Positions 26,573-35,305 of a stretch of 64,000 bases of DNA are shown piece after piece. Positions within the stretch are counted from its first letter, which is position 1. Every line of letters begins with the position of its first letter. The position numbers and the translations under genes were made by a program. The notes beneath the pieces were generated by a model. That model was not told the DNA's origin, did not search any database, and saw only the letters and a list, made by a program, of their open reading frames with translations. Origin of the DNA: Desulfomicrobium orale DSM 12838 (GTDB lineage: Bacteria > Desulfobacterota > Desulfovibrionia > Desulfovibrionales > Desulfomicrobiaceae); assembly GCF_001553625.1 (NCBI RefSeq), contig NZ_CP014230.1:62001-126000 (forward strand). Direction: 5' to 3'.

Positions 26573-29461
26573 CACGCGGTCACCATCGGTTACCCTTCGG
26601 CGCTGACCCGCACAATCACCGACGCCATGAACGTGACCTCCACCTACCAGCTCGACGCCACCGGCGGCGTGGCGCGGGTCAGGTCTTTCACCGGCCCGGC
26701 CTGCAACGCCTGCGGCGGGAACACGGGCGCGAGCTACGAGTACACGGCCGCCCAGCAGATCAGCCAGGTCGCGGACGCGGAAGGCACGGTCACGGCGTAC
26801 ACCTACGACGCGGACGGCAACATGCTGACCGTGACCCGGACCGGCATCAGAAACGGGGTGGCGTCCAGCGCCACCATCACCATGACCTACACGACCCTGG
26901 GGCGGATCGCGTCCATCGACGGCCCGCGCACGGACGTGAGCGACGTGACCAGCTTCGCCTACTACCCCGACGCGGCGGCGCAGGGGCACAACCGCGGCCA
27001 GCTGCGCACCGTGACCAACGCTCTGGGCCAGGTCACGACCTTTGGCGACTACACGCCTCTGGGCAGACCGCGCACCATCACCCGCCCGGACGGCCTGGTG
27101 AGCACTTTGACGTACGATCTGCAGGGCAATGTGCTGACCACCACGGCGGGCAACATCACCACCAGCTTCACCTACGACGACGCCGGCCGGCTGACGAGCA
27201 TGATCCAGCCCGGCAACCGGACCACGCGCTACAATTATACCAACGGCCTGCTGACCTCGGTTTCCAGCCCGCAGAAACACAAGAGTTTCTGGGCCCATGA
27301 CGCCAAGGGCCGGATCCGGCGGCAGGACATCCATACTTCCGCCGGAGCGAGGACCTTCACTCTGGGGCAGCACTATGACAAGGCCGGAAACCTCTACGCC
27401 CTGTCCTATCCCGGCAGCGCCGTGGAGCGGCGTTACTACGACCGGGCGGGAAGACTGGTGAAGTCCACGGACCCCTCCGGCGTGGGCACGAAGTACACCT
27501 ACGACGCCCTGAACCGCCTGCTGGCCGTGACCCGTGCGGGAGTGGCCTCCGCCCGGCACAGGTACGACCTCTGGGACAACCTGGTGGCCGTGACCGACGC
27601 CCGCGACCACGTCACCACCCGCGCCTACGACGACTTCGGCAACGTGGTGCAGGAGACCGCCCCGGACACCGGAACGAGCGCCTTTGTCTATGATCTGGCG
27701 GACAACCTGACCCGCCGGACCGATGCCAGGGGGCAGGCCGTGACCTATGCCTACGACGCCCTGAACCGGCCCGCGCGCATGAACTGGCCCGGCGGGTCGG
27801 CGTCGTTCAGCTATGACCAGGGCGGCAGGCTCGCCCGTATCAAGGATGGCACAGGCCAGTGGAGCTTCGTGTACAACGCCCTGGGACAGCTGACCTCGGA
27901 AACCAGAACCATGAATGGGGTCGTGTCGAAGGTGCGCTACGGCTACAGCCCGTCCGCGGGCAACATGAACGCCCTGGTCTATCCCAACGGACACATCCTG
28001 CGTTTCGGCTATGACCCGGCGGACCAGATCATATCCATGACTCTGGATCATCAGCCGCTGATCAGCAGCATCAGCTACCTGCCCTTCGGGCCGGTCAAGA
28101 GCTTCAGGGCCGGCAACATGGCCTTCAACCGGGCTTACGACCAACGCTACCAGGTCACCCGCATGAACGGCGGGTCCTCGGACCGGCGCTACACCCGCGA
28201 CAAAAACGGCCGGGTCACGGGCATCACAAACGTGCGCACGCCAAGCCTTGCCGGGCTGAACGCCACGCTGGACTACGCGACGGAGAACAACCGGCTGCAA
28301 AGCGTGATCGGGGCGAATGCTGGTACGTACATCTACGACGCCAACGGCAACACCCTTTCCGACGGCAGACACGCCTTCACGTATGACGCCCTGAACCGTC
28401 TGGTCTCCGTGTCCGTGCAGAACACGGTGAAGACCCGCTACACCTATGACGCCTGGAACCGCCGGACCAGCAAGACCGCTGGCGGACGGACCGTGCATTA
28501 CCATTATGATCAGGACAGCCGGCTCATCGGCGAAAGCCTTGCCAACGGCACCGTGCTGCGGGAGTATGTGTACCTGCGCGGTGAGCCCGTGGCGCTGCTG
28601 GAATACGAGACCCGGCCCGGCTGGTATTTTTACGTCACCGACCACCTGGGCACGCCGCAGCAGCTGGTGGACGCGCAAGGGACCGTGGTCTGGCAGGCCG
28701 CCTGCCTGCCTTACGGCGAGACCAAAGTGCTCAAGGCCACAGTGCAGAACAACCTGCGCTTCCCCGGCCAGTACTTCGACGCCGAGACAGGCCTGCACTA
28801 CAACTGGAACAGGTATTACAACCCGAAGACAGGGAGATATATCACTGCTGATCCCATCGGCCTGGCGGGCGGGATGAACCTGTATGCGTATGTCGGCGGA
28901 AATCCGGTGAATGCAGTGGATCCATGGGGATTGTGGGTTGGTATTGACGACGCTGTCTTTGCTGGAGGTGGTGCAGCAATTGGCATACTGGGTCGCGGCG
29001 TTGGCGATTTGCTGACTTGGAATCTGAGCCCCTGGGAAGATTATGTTGGTGCCGCGGCCGGCGGTGCGATAGCAGGCGAGACTTTACTTTATACAGCCAA
29101 TCCATTTTTGGCTGGAGCCGCTGGTGGCTTAGTGAGCAACCTTTCTTCACAGAGTTTGAAAAATATTTTGGGTGAGCAGTGCGGATATGATGTCGGCAGT
29201 GCAGTGTTTGACACAGGTTTTGGAGCCTTGACTGGATTCATACCAGGAAGGCCACGAATTACTGGCATCAACGCCGGTCGCGGAAGTGACTTGCAAGTAT
29301 TTCGCCAAATGGTTACAAAAGCAAAAGCTGGAACTATATCAAGAATGGAACCTGCGACAGCACTCAAGATGGGACGCGGTGCATTTTATCAATACGCTGT
29401 TGGTCAGGGGGCTGCGGCAGGGACTGTGGGGTCACATATCTACGGTAATCTAACCCATTGA
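26573..29461 (+). CDS. Large Rhs repeat protein lacking its N-terminus, with toxin tip 6
   Basis: The frame is open from 26573, right after a TAG, and the first ATG is at 26627, giving 944 residues. The protein consists of many YD repeats (for example YTYDADGNMLT and FTYDDAGRLTSM), then the Rhs core. The tip of about 180 residues starts WGLWVGIDDAVFAGGGAAIG, contains two glycine-rich hydrophobic stretches and ends SHIYGNLTH. No signal peptide or N-terminal DUF6531-type domain precedes it. Such a domain occurs instead at 30465. Rhs shells encapsulate toxin tips for contact-dependent competition. This copy is probably not exported as it stands. Confidence 0.82.
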   Translation, partial: HAVTIGYPSALTRTITDAMNVTSTYQLDATGGVARVRSFTGPACNACGGNTGASYEYTAAQQISQVADAEGTVTAYTYDADGNMLTVTRTGIRNGVASSATITMTYTTLGRIASIDGPRTDVSDVTSFAYYPDAAAQGHNRGQLRTVTNALGQVTTFGDYTPLGRPRTITRPDGLVSTLTYDLQGNVLTTTAGNITTSFTYDDAGRLTSMIQPGNRTTRYNYTNGLLTSVSSPQKHKSFWAHDAKGRIRRQDIHTSAGARTFTLGQHYDKAGNLYALSYPGSAVERRYYDRAGRLVKSTDPSGVGTKYTYDALNRLLAVTRAGVASARHRYDLWDNLVAVTDARDHVTTRAYDDFGNVVQETAPDTGTSAFVYDLADNLTRRTDARGQAVTYAYDALNRPARMNWPGGSASFSYDQGGRLARIKDGTGQWSFVYNALGQLTSETRTMNGVVSKVRYGYSPSAGNMNALVYPNGHILRFGYDPADQIISMTLDHQPLISSISYLPFGPVKSFRAGNMAFNRAYDQRYQVTRMNGGSSDRRYTRDKNGRVTGITNVRTPSLAGLNATLDYATENNRLQSVIGANAGTYIYDANGNTLSDGRHAFTYDALNRLVSVSVQNTVKTRYTYDAWNRRTSKTAGGRTVHYHYDQDSRLIGESLANGTVLREYVYLRGEPVALLEYETRPGWYFYVTDHLGTPQQLVDAQGTVVWQAACLPYGETKVLKATVQNNLRFPGQYFDAETGLHYNWNRYYNPKTGRYITADPIGLAGGMNLYAYVGGNPVNAVDPWGLWVGIDDAVFAGGGAAIGILGRGVGDLLTWNLSPWEDYVGAAAGGAIAGETLLYTANPFLAGAAGGLVSNLSSQSLKNILGEQCGYDVGSAVFDTGFGALTGFIPGRPRITGINAGRGSDLQVFRQMVTKAKAGTISRMEPATALKMGRGAFYQYAVGQGAAAGTVGSHIYGNLTH
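28445..28921 (+). repeat. 477-bp Rhs core segment, copy D
   Basis: This is the fourth copy of the 477-bp core, located in the large rhs gene. It differs from others at a few sites, for example ACLPYGETKVL for AYLPYGEAKVL. Confidence 0.9.
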
Positions 29462-29471
29462 AATTTACCCT

Positions 29472-29939
29472 ATGGATACTTGTATCAATTCGATAACACT
29501 CCGCGCATCAGTCTCGGGTTATATTGTACTAACAACACCATGGTTGCTAATAGCCATTCTAAATATTATTATTTTTTTTCGCAGTACTGAAGAAAAACTA
29601 GCTTCAGAGGCAATAATTGTTTTTTCTATTACCCTGGGAATTGCATTTTTGTGGTGTATTTGGCTATCAGGATTCAAGATTACTGTAAATCATGAGTTTA
29701 TTACATACAGAGATGGACTTTTTAGATTATCAAAGGTCAGTTTATCTGAAATCTTAGATATTAAAAAATTGTGGATTAAAAAAAATATACTTAATCAAAG
29801 TATTGTAGCTCCACGAATTGCAATAATTACAAAAAGTGGTGATACATCCTTTCAAATTAACATAAAGCCTTTTAGTGGACGCGATTTACAGTTATTACTA
29901 AAAGAGCTAAATAATCTCTGCAATTCATATATTGATTGA
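29472..29939 (+). CDS. Putative immunity protein for tip 6 (two helices plus PH-like domain)
   Basis: This 155-residue protein has membrane helices at about 14-36 and 45-66, then a soluble domain with GFKITVNHEFITYRDGLF that resembles bacterial PH-like domains. It begins 10 bp after the large rhs stop and is AT-rich, as expected for an immunity gene. No established immunity family name is assigned. Confidence 0.6.
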   Translation: MDTCINSITLRASVSGYIVLTTPWLLIAILNIIIFFRSTEEKLASEAIIVFSITLGIAFLWCIWLSGFKITVNHEFITYRDGLFRLSKVSLSEILDIKKLWIKKNILNQSIVAPRIAIITKSGDTSFQINIKPFSGRDLQLLLKELNNLCNSYID

Positions 29940-30034
29940 ACGTATCAATATATAGAAACAAAAAAATTAGAACACATGTATATCTAAATATTTTGTCATG
30001 CATAGGAGATTGTCTTCTAAAAATAGTCATCCAT

Positions 30035-30424
30035 ATGAGATACCTGTATTTACTTATCCCGATCATACTTTTTATTGCAATATCAGAATGTTCTGCCTGC
30101 TCGCTCAAATTTATCTCTCCACAAAAAGGATCAACTGTAGATAAAAGCAATATAACCGTATACGGAACAGGAAAGGCAAATCCGGAAGCTGGTGACTATG
30201 GAACAGTTACAGCAACATTAAATGGGGTTACTTTCTTCACTGTCTCCGGTTCTTTTTCCTATGCAATGTCGATTTTTGAAACACGAGGCGTAGCCGTAAC
30301 CCTTCGACCGGGAGCCAATCATTTTGTTGTTACTGGAAGCGCAGGAAGTTGCAGCGCATCAGATTCAATGACGATATATTACCTGCTTGATAAGGATCAG
30401 AATCTTGGTCCCTGCGGACAATAA
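30035..30424 (+). CDS. Secreted Ig-like-fold protein of the Rhs locus
   Basis: This protein of 129 residues has a signal peptide (MRYLYLLIPIILFIAISE) and a predicted beta-rich domain with SPQKGSTVDKSNITVYGTG and LRPGANHFVVTG, like bacterial Ig-like adhesion domains. It starts at the ATG at 30035, because an earlier start would bury the signal peptide. It lies 40 bp before an Rhs N-terminal gene. It may be a companion or a detached N-terminal part of the Rhs apparatus, which is an inference from position. Confidence 0.6.
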   Translation: MRYLYLLIPIILFIAISECSACSLKFISPQKGSTVDKSNITVYGTGKANPEAGDYGTVTATLNGVTFFTVSGSFSYAMSIFETRGVAVTLRPGANHFVVTGSAGSCSASDSMTIYYLLDKDQNLGPCGQ

Positions 30425-30464
30425 TCCCGCATACTTCCCTTTTGCCAGGTATTGCGGAGAAATT

Positions 30465-30962
30465 ATGACTCGTCTTTTTTCATACGCGATACTTGTTCTT
30501 GTCTCTGCATTTTTCCTTCCCTTCTCCGCAACGGCCTCGTCCTATCCATACATATCCGGTCATGGCGTGAACTTCGCCACGGGCAACAAGTATGTGCAGG
30601 AAACAGATGTGCGTCTTGACGGCCCGGTGATCCTGTCCTTCACCCGGACATACAACAGCCAGGCCACGGAAAACGGCGTGCTCGGGTACGGATGGTCCTC
30701 GCCGTTCACCTCCGAAAGGCTGGTCACCGAAAAGACCGCCATCATCCTGATCCGCGGAGACGGCCGGCATGTCCGTTTCCACAGGGAAAAGGACGGCACC
30801 TACATAAACCAGGTTGGGCCGCGCCTGACCATCATGAAGACCGGAACGGGATTCCAGCTCCTCCAGACCAACCGCGACATCCACGCCTACGACACGCAGG
30901 GACTGCTCACAGGCATCGCTCTCGCAAACGGCGGAACCATTATGACCGACAGGGCCATCTGA
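30465..30962 (+). pseudogene. Truncated Rhs N-terminus with signal peptide
   Basis: This fragment of 165 residues begins MTRLFSYAILVLVSAFFLPF, a Sec signal peptide, followed by HGVNFATGNKYVQETDVRL and FTRTYNSQATENGVLGYGWS, the DUF6531-type start of Rhs/YD proteins. The frame stops at 30962. The adjacent frame continues the homology (YDRQGHLTAVKRPDGKS) to about 31000, so a frameshift and a deletion removed the rest. It is the N-terminal part that the large rhs gene at 26573 lacks, yet it lies downstream of it. Confidence 0.75.
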
Positions 30963-31001
30963 CCGCCGTGAAACGCCCCGACGGCAAGAGCAGAAGAAAT
31001 A

Positions 31002-31862
31002 CTACGCGCTATCCGCCATGGCTTTCTCCAATGCCTGGGGCAGGAAGGAAATGAGCTCTCCCACGCCTGTGGCCGGGGACGGCTTACCGAACACTCCGAG
31101 CAGGCGGTTGGCCAGGGCCGCCGTACGGCAGGCGCGGGGAATACCCAGCCCCGAGGCCAGAAGAGCCGTGACCATGCCGGTCAGCGTGTCCCCGGTGCCG
31201 CCGATGGCCTCCATGGCTGGAGTCCGGGGTTCTCCCACTTCCGCCACGACACGACCATGAGCCACCATATGGTCCGTACTGCCCTTGACCAGCAGATGCC
31301 GGGCCGAGTTTTCCGAGGCATAGGCCATCCGGATCAGCTCCGGTATCCGTTCCTCCTCCTGAAGGAGGAACCCGCGCGTATAAAACGGGTGCGGAGCGCG
31401 TTCGTCGGCCAGAAAGGCCATTTCCCCGGCGTCAGGAGTAAAGAGATCGTAATGGGAGGCGAAACCGCTCATCTTGGCCGCATACATGAAACCGGCGTCG
31501 GCCACCAGCAGAGGCGCAGGACTTAAGGCTTCCAGGGCCCAGAGCACGGAATTGTGCCATTGGATGTCCGGAAGAAGGTAATGAAAGGTCACTCCCCGGC
31601 AGGATGGCGGCTCCCCGCACAGCCGGGCGTAAAGAGCGCGGCTCCCCCTGCCGCCGCCCGAATCCCCGGCGAGAATGGCGTCCAGAGGAGCGAGCCCCAG
31701 CACATCCGCTGTCGCGGCGGCCGCGGCCATGAGAGCGGGAGTGCCCCGGACCACGGGCAGGATTTGTCCGCCGCATTCCAGACGCCTCCCGCGCAGCCGG
31801 AACGGCCCTCTGGCAAGCTCGAAATCGTCACGGGGAATCGTCCCGGCGATCAGCCAGAGCAT
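31002..31862 (-). CDS. Carbohydrate-kinase-like protein (NAD(P)H-hydrate dehydratase type)
   Basis: This protein of 286 residues has a C-terminal GGTGDTLTGMVTALL, the anion-hole motif of the ribokinase/YjeF-C superfamily. The start MLWLIAGTIPRDDFELARGP and its length resemble ADP-dependent NAD(P)H-hydrate dehydratase, but the epimerase half is absent. It is the last gene of a minus-strand operon with yedE, tusA and a DUF3343 gene, so a link to selenium or sulfur metabolism is possible. The substrate is not known. Confidence 0.62.
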   Translation of the reverse strand: MLWLIAGTIPRDDFELARGPFRLRGRRLECGGQILPVVRGTPALMAAAAATADVLGLAPLDAILAGDSGGGRGSRALYARLCGEPPSCRGVTFHYLLPDIQWHNSVLWALEALSPAPLLVADAGFMYAAKMSGFASHYDLFTPDAGEMAFLADERAPHPFYTRGFLLQEEERIPELIRMAYASENSARHLLVKGSTDHMVAHGRVVAEVGEPRTPAMEAIGGTGDTLTGMVTALLASGLGIPRACRTAALANRLLGVFGKPSPATGVGELISFLPQALEKAMADSA

Positions 31863-32428
31863 AGCCGTCTGGCCTCCTCGAACGCCAGCTGCAAGGCATA
31901 GCCGCACAGAGTCTGGCCCAGAGAGCGGGGTTCCGGAGCCTCGGCCAGGGTTTTGCCCACGAGAGCCTCGGCCAGATAGGGCACATCCGGGCAACCGCCA
32001 CCGGATATGTTGACAATGCGCCCGGAACCCCTATCCACACAGATCTTCATGTTGGCCGCCCGGACCAGCAGAAAGCCGTCCACGTCCTTGACGTGATAAA
32101 GAGACACGGGCTCCAGCAGGAAGTCACGGACCGCCGCCACGCGCAAAGGAGTCAGCCCGGCGGAGGCCAGAATTTCCCTGACGCGCGGCTCATGCAGCAG
32201 CGGAAACTCGATGACCATGTCACAGCCCTGGCGGAGATCCGGCGGCGGCCCTTTAACCGCGACGCCGAAGTGCGCCTGCCTGAGCAGTGTTTCAGCCCGA
32301 ATGACCTCTCCTGTACCGGCGAAAAGCAGAAGTCCCCTGTCCGGCGGACCGGGAATCTCATCCCGGCCCCACCGCATGAATCGGATCAGACGCCGGAAAA
32401 GACCTATTTGCTCAGTTCCAGACGGCAC
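31850..32428 (-). CDS. DUF3343 protein (putative Se/S carrier)
   Basis: This protein of up to 192 residues contains DRGLLLFAGTGEVIRAETLLRQ, the start of the DUF3343 domain, which occurs beside YedE/YedF in selenium and sulfur carrier loci. A later part includes ISGGGCPDVPYLA with a single Cys. A GTG at 32428 is used, overlapping tusA by 25 bp. An ATG at 32377 (MRWGRDEIPG) is an alternative without overlap. The C-terminal extension of about 100 residues makes it longer than most DUF3343 proteins. Confidence 0.68.
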   Translation of the reverse strand: MPSGTEQIGLFRRLIRFMRWGRDEIPGPPDRGLLLFAGTGEVIRAETLLRQAHFGVAVKGPPPDLRQGCDMVIEFPLLHEPRVREILASAGLTPLRVAAVRDFLLEPVSLYHVKDVDGFLLVRAANMKICVDRGSGRIVNISGGGCPDVPYLAEALVGKTLAEAPEPRSLGQTLCGYALQLAFEEARRLCSG

Positions 32429-32619
32429 TTGTTTCCGTCCAGTTCGTGAACGCTTACGGCCCAGCCTTTGGCCCTGGCCGCGCGGCTCACATTTTCCCGG
32501 CTGGCCTCGTTATCCACCAGAATCTCGATGGACCCGGACCCCGCTTTTTCCATGGCCCGCATGGCCAGAAGCACCGGCTGCGGACACGACAGGCCGCACG
32601 CGTCAACCTGGGTTTTCAT
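32404..32619 (-). CDS. TusA-family sulfurtransferase / YedF-like protein
   Basis: This protein of 71 residues has DACGLSCPQPVLLAMRAM, with the conserved CPxP motif whose Cys carries the persulfide or selenosulfide. The ATG at 32619 matches the usual TusA start (MKTQVDACG). It overlaps yedE by 4 bp and is followed by the DUF3343 gene, the classic YedE-YedF setting. Confidence 0.88.
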   Translation of the reverse strand: MKTQVDACGLSCPQPVLLAMRAMEKAGSGSIEILVDNEASRENVSRAARAKGWAVSVHELDGNKCRLELSK

Positions 32620-33719
32620 GCCTGGCCTCCCTGCTTCGGACAATGAGTGAAACCGATGAACAGCAACACGGCCAGGCAGACTCCTACCGCGACCATGCCG
32701 TGAGACGTGGTTCCCTGGGGCGAACTGGCCAACCCGAAATTATGGGCCAGAGCCGCGCCAGCCAAGAGCCCCATGGCGAAGATCCCGGCGTCACTGTTGC
32801 CTTCGCCGCAGAGAAAAAGCTGTCTGCCCGGGCACCCTCCGGCCAGGGCAAAGGCCAGCCCTGCCACGACCATACCGGAAAAATTCCAGAACCACTGCGC
32901 ATGAGCCACAGGTTGTCCGGAAAACCCCGGATGGAACTGGCCCAGCAGCAGATTGGCGGCCAGGGCCGCGCCGAAAAAGGCCAATACGCCGTAAAGCAGG
33001 TATCCCTGCCGGAAGAGGATGACGTCGCGCAGGGCACCCATGGTGCAGAATCGGGTGCGCTGGGCCAGAAATCCTATGCCCAGACCCGCTCCCAAAGACA
33101 GGACCAAGGGCGCGTGCATGCTTCCCGGCCCCTTGAGGGAGTACCAGAGCAGGCCGTTCTGGGCCTCCTCCGGAACAGGTGGATAGAAAATACGCAGCGC
33201 CACAAGGCCGAGCATGACAAGAGGCATGATGAGACCTGAACCGGCGGGTTGACTCTGGCTGCGGCCCAGAGAGTATCCCTTGCGGAAGAAAAGGGTCCCC
33301 AGCCATACGCCGCCCGCCAGCCCGGCCAATCCGGCCAGAGCGTTGCCGTCTCCCCCGGCCAGACGCAGGAAAACACGCCATGGGCAGCCCAGAAAAACCA
33401 GAGCACCGATCATGGCGATCATGCCCAGCACGAAGCGGACCAGGGGGGAAGAGCCGCCACTGGGCCTGAACTCCCTGAAAAGCAGGGCGGCGGCAAACGC
33501 GCCAAGAACAAAACCCATGATTTCAGGCCGCAGATACTGCACCACTGCCGCCCGGTGCAGACCGATGCTTCCGGCCACATCCCGTCCGAAGCAGGCCACG
33601 CACAGCCCCATATTGCCCGGATTGCCGAATTTCTGCAGCAGGCAGGCCGCTATGCCGATTATCCCCCCGGTCGCGAGAATGCCTGCCGTGGTAGCGAAAA
33701 CGTTTGTTTTCCGCGCCAT
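32616..33719 (-). CDS. yedE: YedE-family putative selenium transporter
   Basis: This 367-residue inner-membrane protein has about ten helices in two similar halves. Each half has a conserved GCPWR or GCPGR motif with Cys (ALVFLGCPWRVFLRLAGGDG, and FALAGGCPGRQLFLCGEGN), diagnostic of the YeeE/YedE family. It is thought to import a selenium or sulfur compound for delivery to TusA-like carriers. A strong GGAGGGG site precedes the ATG at 33719. Confidence 0.88.
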   Translation of the reverse strand: MARKTNVFATTAGILATGGIIGIAACLLQKFGNPGNMGLCVACFGRDVAGSIGLHRAAVVQYLRPEIMGFVLGAFAAALLFREFRPSGGSSPLVRFVLGMIAMIGALVFLGCPWRVFLRLAGGDGNALAGLAGLAGGVWLGTLFFRKGYSLGRSQSQPAGSGLIMPLVMLGLVALRIFYPPVPEEAQNGLLWYSLKGPGSMHAPLVLSLGAGLGIGFLAQRTRFCTMGALRDVILFRQGYLLYGVLAFFGAALAANLLLGQFHPGFSGQPVAHAQWFWNFSGMVVAGLAFALAGGCPGRQLFLCGEGNSDAGIFAMGLLAGAALAHNFGLASSPQGTTSHGMVAVGVCLAVLLFIGFTHCPKQGGQA

Positions 33720-34090
33720 TGCTCCCCTCCAGTGAATAGTCGATATTTGCGCCAGCTTTCTGGATACAGAAAAAAACAGGTCCAAGTCCAATTGCTTTCC
33801 GCAATGAAAAGCCGGACGATCCATCATGAATTCAGCTGGATGGATTGCGAAAACAGCCAATCCCCATCCCAGTTCGAATTCCTGCAAGACACGGTGATGG
33901 AAAGAGCATGTCCTCGGATACAAAGTGTCAGTGCGCTTGACCCTGCGTATGAGAAGATGAGCTGATCACACGCATATCGCGCAGCCGAAGGTGGATATAC
34001 TACTCCAGAGGCCAGGTTCCGTGCGTATGGGATCTGACAGCGCAGTATTGTATTGGCCGGACCAGCCCGTGCACAGATGAACGCCCTGTC
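33720..34090. other. Non-coding region between yedE and an orphan gene
   Basis: This stretch of about 370 bp separates divergent genes. It should hold the yedE promoter and that of the gene at 34091. I see no tRNA-like, riboswitch-like or coding pattern. A minus-strand frame continues upstream from yedE to 33923 but lacks a ribosome site. Confidence 0.4.
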
Positions 34091-34498
34091 ATGACTCCCT
34101 ATCCAGACAGCTTGTGCGGCTTTACCGCCTTGGCTATCAGACAGCATATTCACGGCCACGAATTTGGCATAAACGGAGGAAGTGTGGAGGAGCGTGTTTT
34201 TTCCATCGTAACCAAGCCCGAAACAGGATTGGAGCTGTTCGGGATGGTGAAGCGGCATATCGCCGGACTGCACGAGCGAGGCATGAGCCGCATGGTGGGG
34301 TACGAGCTCATGAGCAATGGCCGGGTGATTCTCGTCAAGGTACGCGCGGCCTCCGGTCAGGGATTGCCCTCGGACGAAGAGGTGGAGATGGTGCTGGACG
34401 GGGAATTCGTGGACAGAATCGAACCTTTGGCCCAGGAACTGGTGGACGGATTCCACGTGCCGTCTTTCGCGCATTGTCCTTCGGAGCGGGAAGACTGA
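34091..34498 (+). CDS. Unrecognised 135-residue soluble protein
   Basis: This small protein has no signal peptide or membrane segment. It is rich in charged residues, with helical stretches LFGMVKRHIAGLHERGMSRM and DRIEPLAQELVDG. Its one clear feature is a terminator 23 bp after the stop, which supports expression. The start is uncertain because no strong ribosome site lies before 34091, and a GTG or ATG further in is possible. No family is recognised. Confidence 0.5.
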   Translation: MTPYPDSLCGFTALAIRQHIHGHEFGINGGSVEERVFSIVTKPETGLELFGMVKRHIAGLHERGMSRMVGYELMSNGRVILVKVRAASGQGLPSDEEVEMVLDGEFVDRIEPLAQELVDGFHVPSFAHCPSERED

Positions 34499-34520
34499 CA
34501 CGACGAGGTCGATATCCCGC

Positions 34521-34561
34521 AAAAAAAGCCGCCCCGGACTCCGAGCCGGGACGGCTTTTTT
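34521..34561. terminator. Bidirectional Rho-independent terminator
   Basis: A near-perfect GC-rich stem (AAAAGCCG.CCCGG with CCGGGACGGCTTTT) is flanked by a run of A on the left and a run of T on the right. It separates the orphan + strand gene from the minus-strand upp gene and can serve both. Confidence 0.88.
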
Positions 34562-34580
34562 AAGAGCCCTTCGGAAAATA

Positions 34581-35207
34581 TCACTTGGTGCCGAATATCT
34601 TGTCTCCGGCATCGCCCAGACCGGGCAGGATGTAGCCATTTTCATTGAGCCGCTCGTCCACCGCGGCCACATAGATATCCACATCGGGATGGGCCTGAGT
34701 GATGCGCTGGATGCCCTCGGGCGCGGCCACCAGAAAAAGGCCCCTGATACTCGTGCAGCCCGCCGCCTTGAGGCAGCGGATGGTGGCGTCCAGGGTACCG
34801 CCGGTGGCCAGCATGGGATCCAGAATGAGGGCCATGCGTTTTCCGATGCTTTTGGCCAGCTTGACATAGTATTCCACAGGTTCGAGCGTTTCCTCGTTGC
34901 GGTAGAATCCGACCACGCTGACCTTGGCTCCCGGGATCAGATCCAGTACGCCGTCCTGCATGCCCAGACCCGCCCGCAGAATCGGCACCACGGTGATTTT
35001 CTTGCCCTTGATGACATCCACTTCCACCGGCCCGGCCCAGCCCTGCACGGTCTTTTTCTCGGTCTCCAGATCCTTTGTGGCCTCGTAGGTCAGAAGCCTG
35101 GCCAGTTCCGAAGCCAGTTCCCGGAAATTCTTGGTGCTGATGTCGTGCTTGCGCATAAGCCCCAGCTTGTGCCTGATCAAAGGGTGTTCCGCCACGAATA
35201 CGGCCAT
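34581..35207 (-). CDS. upp: Uracil phosphoribosyltransferase
   Basis: This 208-residue enzyme makes UMP from uracil and PRPP in pyrimidine salvage. It has the PRPP-binding motif [18 protein letters not shown] and the uracil loop [12 protein letters not shown]. It starts [16 protein letters not shown] after a GGGAGGA ribosome site, and the length matches Upp exactly. Confidence 0.96.
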   Translation of the reverse strand: MAVFVAEHPLIRHKLGLMRKHDISTKNFRELASELARLLTYEATKDLETEKKTVQGWAGPVEVDVIKGKKITVVPILRAGLGMQDGVLDLIPGAKVSVVGFYRNEETLEPVEYYVKLAKSIGKRMALILDPMLATGGTLDATIRCLKAAGCTSIRGLFLVAAPEGIQRITQAHPDVDIYVAAVDERLNENGYILPGLGDAGDKIFGTK

Positions 35208-35305
35208 AGGTCCTCCCGGAAAATGTCGAAGTGCGGGGGCAGCGACACAGCCGCCCGGAAAACCGGAACGCGCAAGCGGACGCCAGCCGGTGCATTCCGT
35301 TGAAA

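Noticed and set aside
26573..28500. Possible CRISPR-like or tandem DNA repeats
   Set aside because: The periodicity comes from coding YD repeats and there are no spacers or cas genes.
26537..28798. Long minus-strand frame across the large rhs gene
   Set aside because: It is antisense to repeated Rhs codons and its His/Gly/Val-rich product resembles no protein.
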